64,000 nt of DNA from Glebionis coronaria (GCA_025667525.1 CM046881.1:496207627-496271626), one strand, 5' to 3'; counted from the first letter of the stretch, positions 10,204 through 22,056 are shown. The notes: generated by a model not told the origin, from the sequence alone. Made by a program: numbers and translations.

Positions 10204-10507
10204 GGGAAAATCACTTAAAATGTAGTAAACTTACCACTTTTTATGGTTGTGTGTACTAAACTATTTTTTTTCTCATTGTGTGTATTAAACTTTCAAATTC
10301 TTATCATTGTGTGTATTTTGTGACCAACTTACCCCTATTTTTTTCAATTTTTGAAGGGTAAAGTGGTAATTTTACAACGCAGAATCGTCTCAAAATACAC
10401 ATAATGATTGAAATTAAAAAGTTTAATACACACAATGAGAAAAAAAATGTTTAGTACACACAACCATAAAAAGTGGTAAGTTTACTACATTTTTTAGTGA
10501 TTTTCCC
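10204..10507. mobile_element. Mutator-like MITE with long inverted ends
   Basis: The 304-bp segment starts GGGAAAATCAC and ends GTGATTTTCCC. The inverted repeats extend about 115 bp inward with few mismatches. It is flanked by TATTTCAAA (10195-10203) and TATTTTAAA (10508-10516), a 9-bp duplication with one mismatch, as expected for Mutator-like elements. It encodes nothing and lies in the inverted Tekay LTR. Confidence 0.85.
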
Positions 10508-11999
10508 TATTTTAAATGCCCAAGGGCCCATATAGGTCATGAAGGTATCAACGTGCATGAATACATAGAGGGGTGACCTCATCATGCAATTAGAGGGATT
10601 GTCTCTAATTATAATAGTCTGGGTGGAGGGATCAGCTCCATGTAACGAATGTAAGGCACACGCTACAGTTACCATGTAATCTGCTAAACTTGTTTTAGGA
10701 TGCACCCATTCACCCCACATGATAAAAATATAAAAGGCCAAATAACTGAAAGGGGCGCCGCGAGCAATCACTTTCACCGTAGAAGAGTCATAACACCGGT
10801 GCCTCAAGTGTTATGGTTATGGTACCTCCATAACTAGGTGGAACTGGCATGCATGTATATAACTCAGGCAAATCTAATAAATTAATCATATTAATTACTG
10901 ATAAGTTTAATGTAAACTACTAGGGAAAACAGATGGCTGCAAATGGGGAAATACTAAGTATAGGAAAAGAATGTCCTTACTGAAGGACGGAATAGTCGTA
11001 CCTTATTTCTAGTAATGAGGATGAAAAAGAAAGCGGAAGAACTACTCCGACTTCACGATAGCTACATAATGAAAGGGACATGAATGAGTTGTCTATTAAC
11101 GTATACTTACTGATTATTAGTTTACTTGATGTGTTCTTAACTTGTTTTACTTGTTCTTGTCTTGTTTTATTGTCTCATGTTTTATCATGTGATTCCTAGT
11201 GTTTCAAGTGTTCTTGATTTGTATATTTCATGTTTTATGTGTTATTGTACTTGTTGTATCATAATGAGTAACTTCCTAAAAATAGCAGGTTTCTATATAT
11301 AGTAACTTTCCAAAAATAGTAGGTTTCCATATATAGTAACTTTCCAAAAATAGCAAGTTTCCATAAATAGTAAGTTTCAAAAAATAAAAAGTTTCTGTAA
11401 TTAGTAAGTTTTCAAAAATAGAAAGTTTTCATATTTAGTATGTTTCCATAAATAACATGTTTCCATAAATAGTAATAAGCTTATTAAATAAGTAAATGAT
11501 ATAAGCTATAGTTTAATAAGCATATATTATAACATGATTATTAAATATAATAATATAGTAAAGTTTGTTACTATAATAATAATACTTTAGTCTTAACATA
11601 TGATTATTAATTAATAATATAATACATGATATTATAAGTAATTATTAATTAAAAATATTACATGATTATATTAATTAAACTTTACCTTAAATGATTATTG
11701 TATAATTAAATTAAAGTATGTTATTAATTTAATTAATCATTGGTTAAAAAATAATTAATTAGTAAGCTAAGTTTTAACTAAATTAATTAAATGTACATGT
11801 ACTTATAACATGAATAATTATTTTTAATAATTATTATAACCTATAGTTTATTTAAATAAAATGGTGATGTATTATATCATGATAATTATTTAAATAAATT
11901 ATAACATAAGCCTGTTATTGATTAATTAAATTAAACCATGAGTTAATTAATAAAATTAATTAATAATTTAACATAAAGTATTTTAGCAAAAGTTTAGCC

Positions 12000-12400
12000 A
12001 AACACACCCCTTGGTGTGTTCGGTTCTACCCGAGCCCAACAACGACCCACCGAGACCTTGGAGGTCTCGGCTTCGCTCGAACACCACACATCACCAGAGC
12101 CTTGCGGATGTGGCTTGATGTCCCGACCACCAAGCAGCCACCGGCTGCACGCTGGTGTCACTGCTGGCACAAAACCACCCCCGGCTCAAGCCGAGGTTCC
12201 CCCTGTCGTGACCTACGTTCCCACCGAGAGTCACATGACTCTCGGTAGCCACTGGTATCAACCAACAGCCCCTAAAGGGGTGTTGGTGCTTGCGGTTGGC
12301 CACATAAAACAGGCGCCGACACCTTAAGGGGTGCGGCTGCTTGTACAAACCCACCACCGAGAGTCGTGAGACTCTTAGTTTGCGTGCCAACAACAAACAA
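12000..12400 (-). repeat. Hairpin array of inverted Tekay LTR
   Basis: This is the reverse-complement counterpart of 960-1350, with the same succession of GC-rich inverted repeats and small differences in stems and loops. ORFs read through it on both strands are not genes. Confidence 0.75.
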
Positions 12401-12779
12401 ACCAAACTTAACCCGGTTCCCATGTTTAATCTTTTTAATAACATGTTTTTATAATTGTTTTTAATGATTCTTGAACAATGAAAAATAAATAACAAGATTA
12501 AAGGTTAATGTATACCGAATGCGTGAATAGCTTAATGATTAGGAATCACGAACACAAACCCGTATTTTAATTAAGATCAAAAAGAAAATATGTTTTCCCT
12601 TGTGTTCTTGATATGTCGCGGCCAAGAGAGGGGCAAAAGAGATATTAGGGTTTTTAATTATTCCCTATAAAGTGATAAATGATAATTCTCTAGAGTTTTA
12701 GTTATTTACTAATTAGAATTAGTTAATGGGTCGGGCCAAAGGCCCCTTTCCTTGTCTCTTTGATCGCCGGCCATACACC

Positions 12780-12787
12780 CCTTTATA
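12780..12787 (-). promoter_or_regulatory. TATA box of inverted Tekay LTR
   Basis: On the minus strand it reads TATAAAGG, at the position matching 563-570 of the forward LTR. Confidence 0.45.
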
Positions 12788-13923
12788 CATATTTTCGGTT
12801 TTTTTTGTGCTTATTTATTTATCATGTGTGTTCGTGTTTTAATGTCACGTTTTATTCTCGTTACGTTTTTAAGTATTATACGTAAATACTTAGCGTGAGT
12901 TAATAATAATATTAATATACTTAATACTTGTCGTAATTAATTAATATACGTAATAATTACATTTAATGTTCATGACATGTGCCATATATTATTTAATCGT
13001 AAAGTTTTATTTGTTTGTGTTTTCATGCATTTAATGTTCTAAGGTATTTTAAAGCAGGTTTTACATAATGTGTTAAGTATGTTTACTTATGTTTATCTCA
13101 TTGATCTCCTTCTTTACCAGGTCTAAAGAGAAGATCACTCACACACTTGTGATGGTGATTAAAGATAAAGCTTTGATGAAGATCATCCTTCTTTAGATCT
13201 AGACATATTTATCATTTTAATTTGAGTCTTGTGTAGATCCAATGTATTTGTCTATACTTGGATTAGTTGTTTTAATCCAATGTATTTGTGAATACTTGAA
13301 TTAGTCTTGTGTAAATCCATTGTATACTTTGATTAGTTGTGTTCACTAAACTGCAAAGTGATTTGTGTTTGTGTCTTGTGAGTTCTCACTTAGCTTCAAA
13401 GTGAAGAGTTGTGAAGATTGATTTTAGCTTTTGATTAGAACTCGACATCAAGCCTTGTGTCAGAAAAGAAGATGGGCGACGAAGATTGATTATAGCTTTC
13501 GATTAGAACTCGACATCTAGCCTTGTGTCGGAAAATGGTGAAGTAGGCGACATGTGTAGATTGGTCCAAGCTAAGATTAGGTCTCGACATTTAGCTTAGT
13601 GTCGGAAAATAATGTAAGCAATGTTGTAAGGTTTTCTCCGCCAAGAAGGGAGCTAGTGGATATAGTGGAAATCTCGAATAAGGTGTACTCGAGGAGTGGA
13701 GTGGGAACAAAAATAGAGCTTCGTTGTTGAACCACTATAAATTGTGGTGTCTTCCTATTAGGTTGCTTCTTTCCTTACTCTTTACTTACTTTCATTATTA
13801 TATCACATACAACAACTACTTGTCATTGTTAATGCATTAGAATTGAACCTAATCATTATGCAACTAGCTTTCAAATAAAAGGTAGTTTTGTGACAAACCT
13901 AATTGAAAGGAATTTTTAATTAG

Positions 13924-14321
13924 TGTTAGCCTCAAAATATTGAGTCAAACAAGAATGTTCGGTCATAGGTTTATATTGTAACATTTATTAGAACATTTTA
14001 ATAGTTAGTTAAAATAGTCGTGACGTTACGGGGTTGATGGCTATCTTAAAAGGCCTCTTTCAAGGTACTAAGCATTTTATTCAAGCCCGACCCAATCAAA
14101 CATATAGTCCATAAACAAGCTCACATGTAGGGGACTATAAATACCCTTCCTATCATGTTAGGAAGGGTGTTGGTTATTCATTTTTCTCAATCTAATATTC
14201 TCCTAGTTTCACACATATCTCTCTCTTTTCTCTCTCTACTTTCTCTCTCTAGAATTCATCTATTTTCATCTATCTTTCTTCTTTATTTCTTGTTTGATCA
14301 TCACAAATTTATGGGACAACA
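13924..14321 (+). repeat. 5' LTR of G-I
   Basis: 398 bp with a TATA box at 14136. It differs from the 3' LTR mainly in one block around the TATA box (about 14104-14185), where a pair of hairpins has different but self-complementary arms. Confidence 0.9.
14104..14167 (+). promoter_or_regulatory. TATA-straddling two-hairpin cassette of G-I 5' LTR
   Basis: ATAGTCC (14104-14110) pairs with GGACTAT (14132-14138), whose end overlaps TATAAATA (14136-14143). Next CCCTTCCT (14144-14151) pairs with AGGAAGGG (14160-14167). In the 3' LTR the equivalents are ATAGCC/GGCTAT and CCTCTCCTT/AAGGAGAGG (21425-21486). Confidence 0.75.
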
Positions 14322-14323
14322 AT

Positions 14324-14333
14324 TGGTATCAAT
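14324..14333 (+). promoter_or_regulatory. Primer binding site of G-I
   Basis: TGGTATCAAT follows the LTR by 2 bp. The first eight bases match the initiator tRNA-Met primer site; the rest have drifted. Confidence 0.6.
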
Positions 14334-14599
14334 CCCCAGGGGGTAGATCTGTGATTGGTTGTTGTTATTTCATTTGATTCGTATGATTTAATCCATAAAT
14401 CATCTCGGATTCAATTTTTTTGTGTTTTTCGTGCTCTAAATCTTGATATAAATCTTCTACATAGTTGTGGTAGGGATTTGGGTGCTTTGGATTGGTTAAA
14501 ATCACGGATTTCTAAGCAAAAAAATCTCATTTTTACTCATTTTTCACGAAAAAGTACCCATATTGCGACACTTTCGCTTGATTTCCATCGCAAAAGCTA

Positions 14600-14930
14600 G
14601 GGTTTACATATTGCGACGCATATTGCGACAAGTATTGCGATAGGATTTATATATTGCGACAAGTATTGCGACGCCAAATTGCGACAGGTTAATTTTAAGA
14701 TATTGCGACAGATTTTCCTTTGCCATTGCGACAGGGTCATTCTTTGGCATTGCGACAGGTTCATTTTTGACATTGCGACAGGTCAATTTTGAGACATTGC
14801 GACAGGTTAACTTTGAGACATTGCGACAGGTTAACTTTGAGACATTGCGACAAGATATTGCGATAGGATATTGCAACAGGTGTTCACATTGTGACGAGTT
14901 AATTTTTGAACATTGCGAAATCACCAATTT
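14600..14930 (+). repeat. ATTGCGAC tandem repeats in G-I leader
   Basis: The octamer ATTGCGAC recurs more than a dozen times. The most regular section (about 14770-14850) has 24-bp units containing CATTGCGACAGGTTAACTTT. The G-III leader (53985-54345) has ATTGCGATC in the same element sense. Confidence 0.85.
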
Positions 14931-15265
14931 TTGGTCGAAGCATTTTTAGACTTAGCCAGTATCTAGACTAGTCTCGGAATGTCGTTTACCAAAAAAAAAG
15001 AGTTAAAATTTTACCGTCAAGTAAATTCAAATTTTTTCCATACTAGTTTTAGGCTATTTCTAGCTCGATTTCAAAATTTGGCGATTACAAAAAATTTTCG
15101 GTCTACCGCTATATCGGACTGGGGAATTTATTGTCGGACTGAAGAAAAATCGCAATTTTTCGAAATTTCAACCACAACCCAATCACGCCATGTCTACTTA
15201 AGATCTGAATTCAATTCATCAATTGAGACACCATCATCATAGAAAAGAGCAATGAGTGTTCAGAA

Positions 15266-18200
15266 GTGACAACTCTCGAGATGGAACAATTACAACAACG
15301 GACAGGTATCATGAGAGAAAGTTCAATGAACGGTATCAAAGGACTTCAGTCAACTTTTGAGCCCATATCAAGAGTTTTACGAGTCTTAGGTGAATCTACA
15401 AGCACTTTTACAAGAACATTCACCCAAGCCATGGATAAACTTGCCAACAGCTTGTCTAACAAAGACTCATTGGTAGTGAATGCCAGACCACTTTAATTGA
15501 ACTCAAGACAATACTTGCAGTGCAATTTAACTATGAATTCATCGAGTCTCCAAGTACAAGGGAGTGCTTAAAAAGGAATAATGGATTGGATGCTCTCTCC
15601 TACAAAGATTTGATCACCAAGAACATTGAATTCATTGTAACCTATGTCCATAGAACAATAATTCACGAACAAGAGATAGATATAAGGTTCAAGGAAAGTT
15701 GTAGTACAGTATCGGGTCATGAGAATGAAAGCTGCACATCACAGAACACAAAGCATGGTCTGTAGAATGATCATACCATACAAGGGAAAGAACGCAGCAG
15801 CACTGGCACACAAGGCATCAGTTCTGAGACTGTCATCAGCAATACACCTTCCTATGATAATGGCCCGGTTTACGATTCTGAGCCATTGGAAGAGGTACAC
15901 AATGATGAATATAATATGTTTTCTAATGCTAATACACATGAGCATTATGATCAAACTCAAATCCTTATTGACACATGTATGAAGGAAAAGGTTGATAGCA
16001 ATACCATACTTGATCCCTCCGACACATGCAATAATGAGTCTGACGATGATCAACATGCAAATGAGTATGATGATGAGGAGCGTGTCGCGCTTGCTAATTA
16101 AATTGCTAGTTTACAAAAAGATGTTAAAGAAACTAGAAAGAGTCAAAAGCAATTAAAGAACGCAAACGCTACGCTCACTCAAAATTTTGAAGAATGCAAA
16201 GCTGCTCTAATTAAATCTAGTGAAACCATTGATAGCTATAGAGATCAGCTTCTTCAAAAGACCAAAGAGATTGAGGGGTACAAAGGGTGTTTAATTAACG
16301 TCAAAAAGGACGATTATCAACAAAAATATAGCGAAACTCTTAAGCTTCTAGAACAAGAGAAACGTAATCATAACACCTCTTTGAGTATTGAACGTCACAA
16401 AACGTATCTTGCTACCACGAAAGTCAATGAGCTAACTCAAGTAAATGGTTTTCTTTAAGAGGATAAAACTAAACTTGTTAATAAAAAGAAAGCAGTGGTT
16501 GAAAAGTTGGAAAAGGATTTCAAAACTAGACAAGCGAAAGATATCAACAAAATGGTGGAACTTGAAACTCAAATTGATTTTTACAAGAAAATTGTTTACA
16601 AAACTAATCAATCAATTCAAACCATGAGAATGTTGGCACCTCGTTCATTTTTAAGGATAGACCTAGTTTTGCAAATCCTAAGTACCTAGAGCAAGCTCAA
16701 TCTGAGAATCGACATTTATATCTTGATGAGTCCCAATGGACCGATCTTGATTGCCTTGTTGTAAGGCCCGATAGTGAAGAGACAGCCGACTTGGAAGAAG
16801 AGAGTAGATCAAAAGTTAATAAAGAGCGTGTTAAACCATATAATTATGCTTATGAAAACAATCTTTATGGTCTTTTAAAACCGCAAACACAGAGGTCTCG
16901 TGAGTAAATATTTTTCGAATGTGAACAAATAAGAATTAAGTGGAGACAAGTTTTTGCCACTAAGAAAACTAATGTTTCAAAATATATTGGGTACTTGCCG
17001 CATCAAGCTTCTATAAGCAAGAGTAAGCAAGCACTTAGTATTCTTAAGAGTAACATTGAAAATTTCAAAAAGGTTGTTGACGATGACTGGAAAAAACGTG
17101 AACTTTTGAAAGGTGATAAAGAAATTCCTCACGACATAATTGTGCTTGTGAAAACTATTTTGATTCCGCTTGCGGAAAGAACAAAGAAACATGCTTTGGA
17201 ATTTGAAAAATTAATTGATCAAGAAATGTTTGACGATTTGAAATATATGGAATCTCTTGAAAAAGAAATTGACGATCATCAACCTGAAAGAGACGAGTTT
17301 TCCACAGCATATGATCTACTCTTACAAGAATGTCTCTCCAAATATATTTTGTGTGTTGCTCTTACATCTTGTGCAGATATAGACGAATATTCTGACGTGG
17401 CATGCAAATATCTTGATCAAGTCAAAGAGTGTGAACGTCTTGAAACAGAGCTTTTGAAACACACAGATAATGTTGATCAAAAGGCTTTTGAGTTAATTCA
17501 ACACAAATGTGAATTCCTTCAAAAACACTGTCATACTCTTGAACTTGCTTTGCAAGACAAAGTCGGAAAAGGTCCAAATGATAATAACTTGCAAGTAAAA
17601 CTTTTCGCCTTGTGTTGAGGAATGAATGAAAAGAGTATGGAAATTACTGACTTGAAAGCTCAGCTGCAAGAAAAGGACATAGCGATAGAAGAGTTGAAGA
17701 AACTCATTGCCAAAATGGGTGGGAAAACTGTGGAACCTAAAGTTGTGAAACCTTTTGTTCGACAACCCAATGCTTACAAGGATCCAATGCCATCTATCTT
17801 AGGAAAACCGACTCCCTTCTCCAATTCTTCTCATGTAAAATCTAGGTTACCCCCTAAGACTGATGTGCAAACAAGTGTTCCAAAACCATCCATATCACCC
17901 TATGTTCCTCCATTTAGAAAGCACACTTTTGCTAAACCCAACCTTGTGACATTTGTGTCCACAAAGGAATCTGTAGGTTCAAATGATTTAGTTCGTACCA
18001 ACAACCTAGAGGATGCTAAGCAAAAAGGGAAGATTTAGAAAGAAAACACCGTGTATTCAAAACCTAGTACAGCAAATTCCACTAGAGTTCAACACACTCC
18101 TAATGGTAGTCAACCAAAACCTAGGATCCCTTACCAGTAACCTAGGAATTGGAAACCATCCATGAATAATCATGTTTCGAACACTACGCCTGAACGATCT

Positions 18201-18788
18201 GGAAAACCCAGGAATACAAGGACTTTCGTGAATCCCAAATTCCCCGTATGCCCCACTTGCATAAAGGGCATTCACAATGGAAATCATGACCATTGCATTC
18301 TGCAATACCTCTATGAGGTCAAATCTCATTCTTTTGAACGAAGATCGAATACAAAATCCCATAAGACAACAAAGAGATACAAAACCGTCGCAAAGAAAAG
18401 CAACCACACAAAATCTGAAAAGTGGATTGAAAAAGGACATTGTTTCTCTCCAAAGAAGTCTTCCGTTGTGAAAGAGAAAACTACTCCTAAATCTAGTCTT
18501 CAGTGGAAACCAACGGGTAGGATCTTCACGGAAGTTGGTCTTAAGTGGATTGCAGTAGAGAAGAGTGATGAAACCTAGGCTAGCACGAATGCGAATGTTT
18601 TGGCCGTAGACAAGGAATTTGTTACTCCTAACACTAGTATTTGTGCGAACTCTTCTTCTATTATTGTAGGTACAACAGCGGATTCTGGACCCACTTCTTC
18701 TTCCTCAAAGGGTTCCAATTCTGTACATTCTCTATCACCCTCTTCTATTGTACAAAAGTCTATTTTGGATTATTTTCAAAAAACTTGA
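15266..18788 (+). pseudogene. Copia-linker-like coiled-coil ORF of G-I, broken
   Basis: The frame opens at an ATG at 15266 and can be followed in pieces to a stop at 18786-18788, with several stops and frameshifts. It contains long charged coiled-coil stretches (for example 16495-16690 and 16995-17615). Near 18160-18580 it has NPKFPVCPTC, then NGNHDHCILQYL, then a W-K-PTGR-I-F motif. I recall this succession as the linker between gag and pol in Asteraceae Ty1/copia polyproteins, but here nothing enzymatic follows. The G-III copy (48300-53560) is its close relative. Function unknown; a capsid or RNA-binding role would be a guess. Confidence 0.65.
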
Positions 18789-19051
18789 GAAAATACAAAA
18801 ATATAATAAACGTAAATATCTACAGAAAAATGAAAAATATTTTAAAATCCATAAATATTCTTCTCGACATGCCTTTCAGTATCGATAATATGGACGTACC
18901 TAGAAATGTCGCCAATAACGACACGGGCGTGTACATAAAGCTCGAATAAAAGTTGTATATATTTTTCAAAACATGTCATTTCTACTTTTAATAAAGGAAA
19001 ATGTCTATTTTGTACAATTTTTCCAACAACGGGTAAAGCAATCTATCTTGG

Positions 19052-19241
19052 GTTGAGCTTGTCACAAAACATTTAACGTTTTGAGCTCAACAGAATGGCT
19101 TGTAATCACTTTCAGATTGCAACCCGGATCTATATTCACGGGGGAGTGTACGATTTAGTGCGCTTACCCTCAAAAAAAGAAGTTAAATCTTCTTACACTT
19201 GAGTGGATTTGTCAAGACATTCAAAGTCTATGAACTCAAGT
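19052..19241 (+). repeat. Hairpin module related to the G-II array
   Basis: In order: GTTGAGCT/AGCTCAAC enclosing AAAAC/GTTTT (19052-19091); TTGTAATC/GATTGCAA (19100-19122); a weaker stem closed by GGG/CCC (19141-19169); AAGAAG/CTTCTT (19177-19194); and ACTTGAGT/ACTCAAGT enclosing AGAC/GTCT (19197-19241). The order matches the 150-bp units at 28760-29764, although the primary sequence differs. Confidence 0.7.
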
Positions 19242-20209
19242 TTATGCTTTAGAAAAACCTTTTCGCCAAAAAGAAATAGAGTTTTTCACAAAAGCGTTAA
19301 ACAAAATTTTTCAAGAATTTCTCAATGATTATTCAAAATCTTTCAAAAATTGTATGTTCAACAACTCCCATCCTTAAAAAGCGAAATGTGGATCACATCC
19401 TCACAATGACAATTCATCTGGATCAATTTTTGAGGGGGGCGTTCCAAATTCATGCTAAGTTTGACACATCTTTCTCCCGAAAGTTTTTCAAGACTATTTT
19501 TTCACAATATATTTTAATCAAATTTGGTATCTCTAATATCAAACGATTTTATATATTAGAGATATGGGGAGAAAATGTGATTAAAATATGATCTAAATAC
19601 TCAAGCACTTATGGTTACGATCAAATACCCACAACATCTTTAATCCACGACGTTATTGGTGTCAAAAGGGTGGTTAGGTATAAGTCCTATGATCCAACCA
19701 GAACCGGAGGGATCTTCCCACGGACAATCCAATAGATTATTAGAAGTCCTTAGGAAAGATGGAGTAGAATGTGAACGTAGCTGAATGTCGACTAAGTACT
19801 GAAGCTAGCACTGGAACAATCACAACAAGGTGCTAGTAATGATGTCTTGGTAAGCATTGAATGGGTTGAAGAATGAAAAAGAAATGTAAGGATAAAGGGT
19901 GAAAAGAAAATAACCCTCCATAAAACTTAGGCAGAAACCGGGTCAACACATCCTGAAGACTACACATCATGGATCCAGTGATGTAATGCACAACCCCTCC
20001 CCTGCTGACTCAGACTTCTCTCAAAAGAAGTTTGTTTTATTGTCATGGAGATCAACACGACTTCTATTGACTTTCTCACTCCGAGATAGTTGATATTGAA
20101 TAGGTGGCATCTGCTCCAGCCTCCGACCACTAAAAGTGCACAAATCGAGTCTAGGGCCAAGAGATCAATCAAATCTCGTTAGGACACACGGAATGATGAT
20201 GAGGAGATT

Positions 20210-20611
20210 CCTACGCTATATCTTAGCGATATTGCTAGAACACTCAGAATGATACTACTCGGTATTCAAAATGATGAGTGGAAATCCTTCCAGTGTTAAC
20301 ATCAAATAGCACTACGGTAGGTCATGTGTAAGACTCTTTATGAATTGAACATGTGTAAACTGGAAAGCAATAGTGGTTTGATTCTGAATTGATTCAAACT
20401 CGTTTCAGGTTTCTACGTAATATCTTTATGGTCTTGCCAGAACATTCAGAGTGATATTCATTAATATTCACAGTGACGAATGGAAATCCTTCTACCGTCA
20501 ACATCAAACAGCGCTACGGTAGGTAACTTGCGAGATTCTTTATGAATCAAGCTTGTGTCAACCGGAAAGCAACAATGGTAAGATTCTTCAAGAATCAAAC
20601 TTGTTCCAGGA
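20210..20611 (+). repeat. 201-bp tandem duplication in G-I 3' region
   Basis: The first unit starts TACGCTATATCTTAGCGATA and the second CTACGTAATATCTTTATGG. Both contain GGAAATCCTTC, AACATCAAA(T/C)AGC and GGAAAGCAA. A similar pair is in G-II (about 31440-31850) and, inverted, in G-III (46490-46860). Confidence 0.75.
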
Positions 20612-21244
20612 AGTTGAATTGACGACTTTAATCAAGCGGATATTTATCCAGTTGATTCACTCTTTATGTTCGCAGTCTTGCTTTGAGACGGTCGAGTAAA
20701 GAGAACGACTAGTACAGCCGCGAAACCCTGTCAAGGAGGTTCTTAATTGAATCTACCTAATCACATGTACGATATTTTAATATCGTCTAACGGTCTTCAC
20801 CGACCGGAGGTAAAACGCTACCGATTTAGGACGAATGTCAAAGCCATTCAATCCGTGTCTATGTTTTCTCTTAAAAAGGTGGCGTTATGGTGTACTCAGC
20901 AAAGCCGAAGATTCAAAACCACATACTCATGCCCAAAGACAAATTCAACAATCAAGAAAGCTAAAGACTTCTGCAACTCTGATGATAAAAGCAAGCTTTC
21001 AAGATAATGAATAGTGTGAGCATGTGTATGTAGACACAAGATCGCAAGATGGCAAAAACAAGCCAAGGATGATTTGAAGATCTCAAAATTAAAGACAGAG
21101 TCAAAAGACAACGACAAAGGCTCAAAGATCACAGCATGAAGGAACAAGACTACTATTACACGTTCAAGACTCATTTATGATGAAATTCTTAATCTCCATT
21201 GATCTCTAAATATCAAAGAGGAATGACCTCACATTGGGAGAGAT

Positions 21245-21640
21245 TGTTAGCCTCAAAATATTGAGTCAAACAAGAATGTTCAGTCATAGGTTTATATTGT
21301 AACATTTATTAGAACGTTGTAATAGTTAGTTAAAATTGTCAAGACGTTACGGGCTTGATGGCTAGTTTAAAAGGTCTCTTTCAAGGTACTAAGCATTTTA
21401 TTCAACCCCGGCCCAATCAAACATATAGCCTATTATGCCACATGTAGGCAAGGCTATAAATACCTCTCCTTACATGTAAGGAGAGGTTAGTGATTCTTAT
21501 TTTTCTCAATCTAATATTCTCCTAGTTTCACACATATCTCTCAATTTTCTCTCTCTACTTTCTCTCTCTAGAATTCATCTATTTTCATCTATCTTTCTTC
21601 TTTATTTCTTGTTTGATCATCACAAATTTATGGGACAACA
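21245..21640 (+). repeat. 3' LTR of G-I
   Basis: 396 bp, starting after the polypurine tract and ending GGGACAACA next to the ATTAG duplication. TATAAATA lies near 21455-21462. Confidence 0.9.
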
Positions 21641-21671
21641 ATTAGGACATAAACCGAAAAAAAACTATTAA

Positions 21672-21693
21672 CCCCCCCCCCCCCCCCCCCCCC
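21672..21693 (+). repeat. Poly-C run of 22 bases
   Basis: A homopolymer C run near the end of the B2 LTR. The equivalent place in B1 has seven C (about 6414-6420) and its 3' LTR only four. Length may be true expansion or sequencing and assembly noise. Confidence 0.85.
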
Positions 21694-22056
21694 TTCTAGT
21701 TTCTAAAATTGGTATTAGAGCAATAGTCACTCAAGATCTTTGAAGTATATTGTACTTTAAAACTTGGATCGATCCATTATATCCTCAAATTAGAAGTTTT
21801 CGTTGTACTAAAGTTTCACTTTGGTCAAAACTATTTTTTCATTAAAAATAGGCCTTTTAATTGGTAATATAACATCTCATCTAGATTAGTAGTATCTATA
21901 CATTTTAGATTTACTCTTGAAATTTATCTACTAGTTTGTATCTTGTTATGTGTAGGTACTCATGAAGATTGATCATTTAATTGATTATGGATTGAGTTGC
22001 TTACACTTGTAGAAGACTCATCTTCTTTGATTTCCAACATAATTGAATGATGATAT

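Larger units (their letters stand above)
4618..13065 (-). mobile_element. 5' LTR of inverted Tekay element (A'), interrupted by B1 and a MITE
   Basis: Read on the minus strand, this LTR starts at 13065 (TGTAAAACC) and ends at 4618 (GGGTGTTACA). Its two parts, 9903-13065 and 4618-4836, are separated by element B1 and flanked by ATGCA copies at 4832-4836 and 9903-9907. The larger part carries a MITE at 10204-10507. Next to the reversed gag it is a 5' LTR. The boundary at 13065 abuts B-family LTR sequence, so this Tekay element probably inserted into B2. Confidence 0.85.
18789..21244 (+). other. Structured 3' non-coding region of G-I
   Basis: Non-coding, with a hairpin module at 19052-19241, two copies of a 201-bp repeat (about 20210-20610), and the polypurine tract (ACATTGGGAGAGAT, 21231-21244) before the 3' LTR. 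The small ORFs inside are not collinear with anything coding. Confidence 0.65.
13924..21640 (+). mobile_element. Element G-I: Ty1/copia-derived LTR retrotransposon without pol
   Basis: Two LTRs (13924-14321 and 21245-21640), both TGTTAGCC...GGGACAACA, enclose about 6.9 kb. The direct duplication ATTAG lies at 13919-13923 and 21641-21645. The interior has a primer site, a leader with tandem repeats, a broken copia-linker-like coding region and a long structured 3' region, but no protease, integrase or reverse transcriptase. This fits the class of large non-autonomous elements often called LARD or TR-GAG. Confidence 0.85.

Noticed and set aside
14770..14850. CRISPR-like direct repeats
   Set aside because: The units are head-to-tail without unique spacers, in a plant retrotransposon leader.
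15739..16056. Minus-strand ORF and similar ones opposite the G coding regions (for example 16977-17192, 49356-49655)
   Set aside because: They mirror the codon structure of the true sense frame and show no independent motif.
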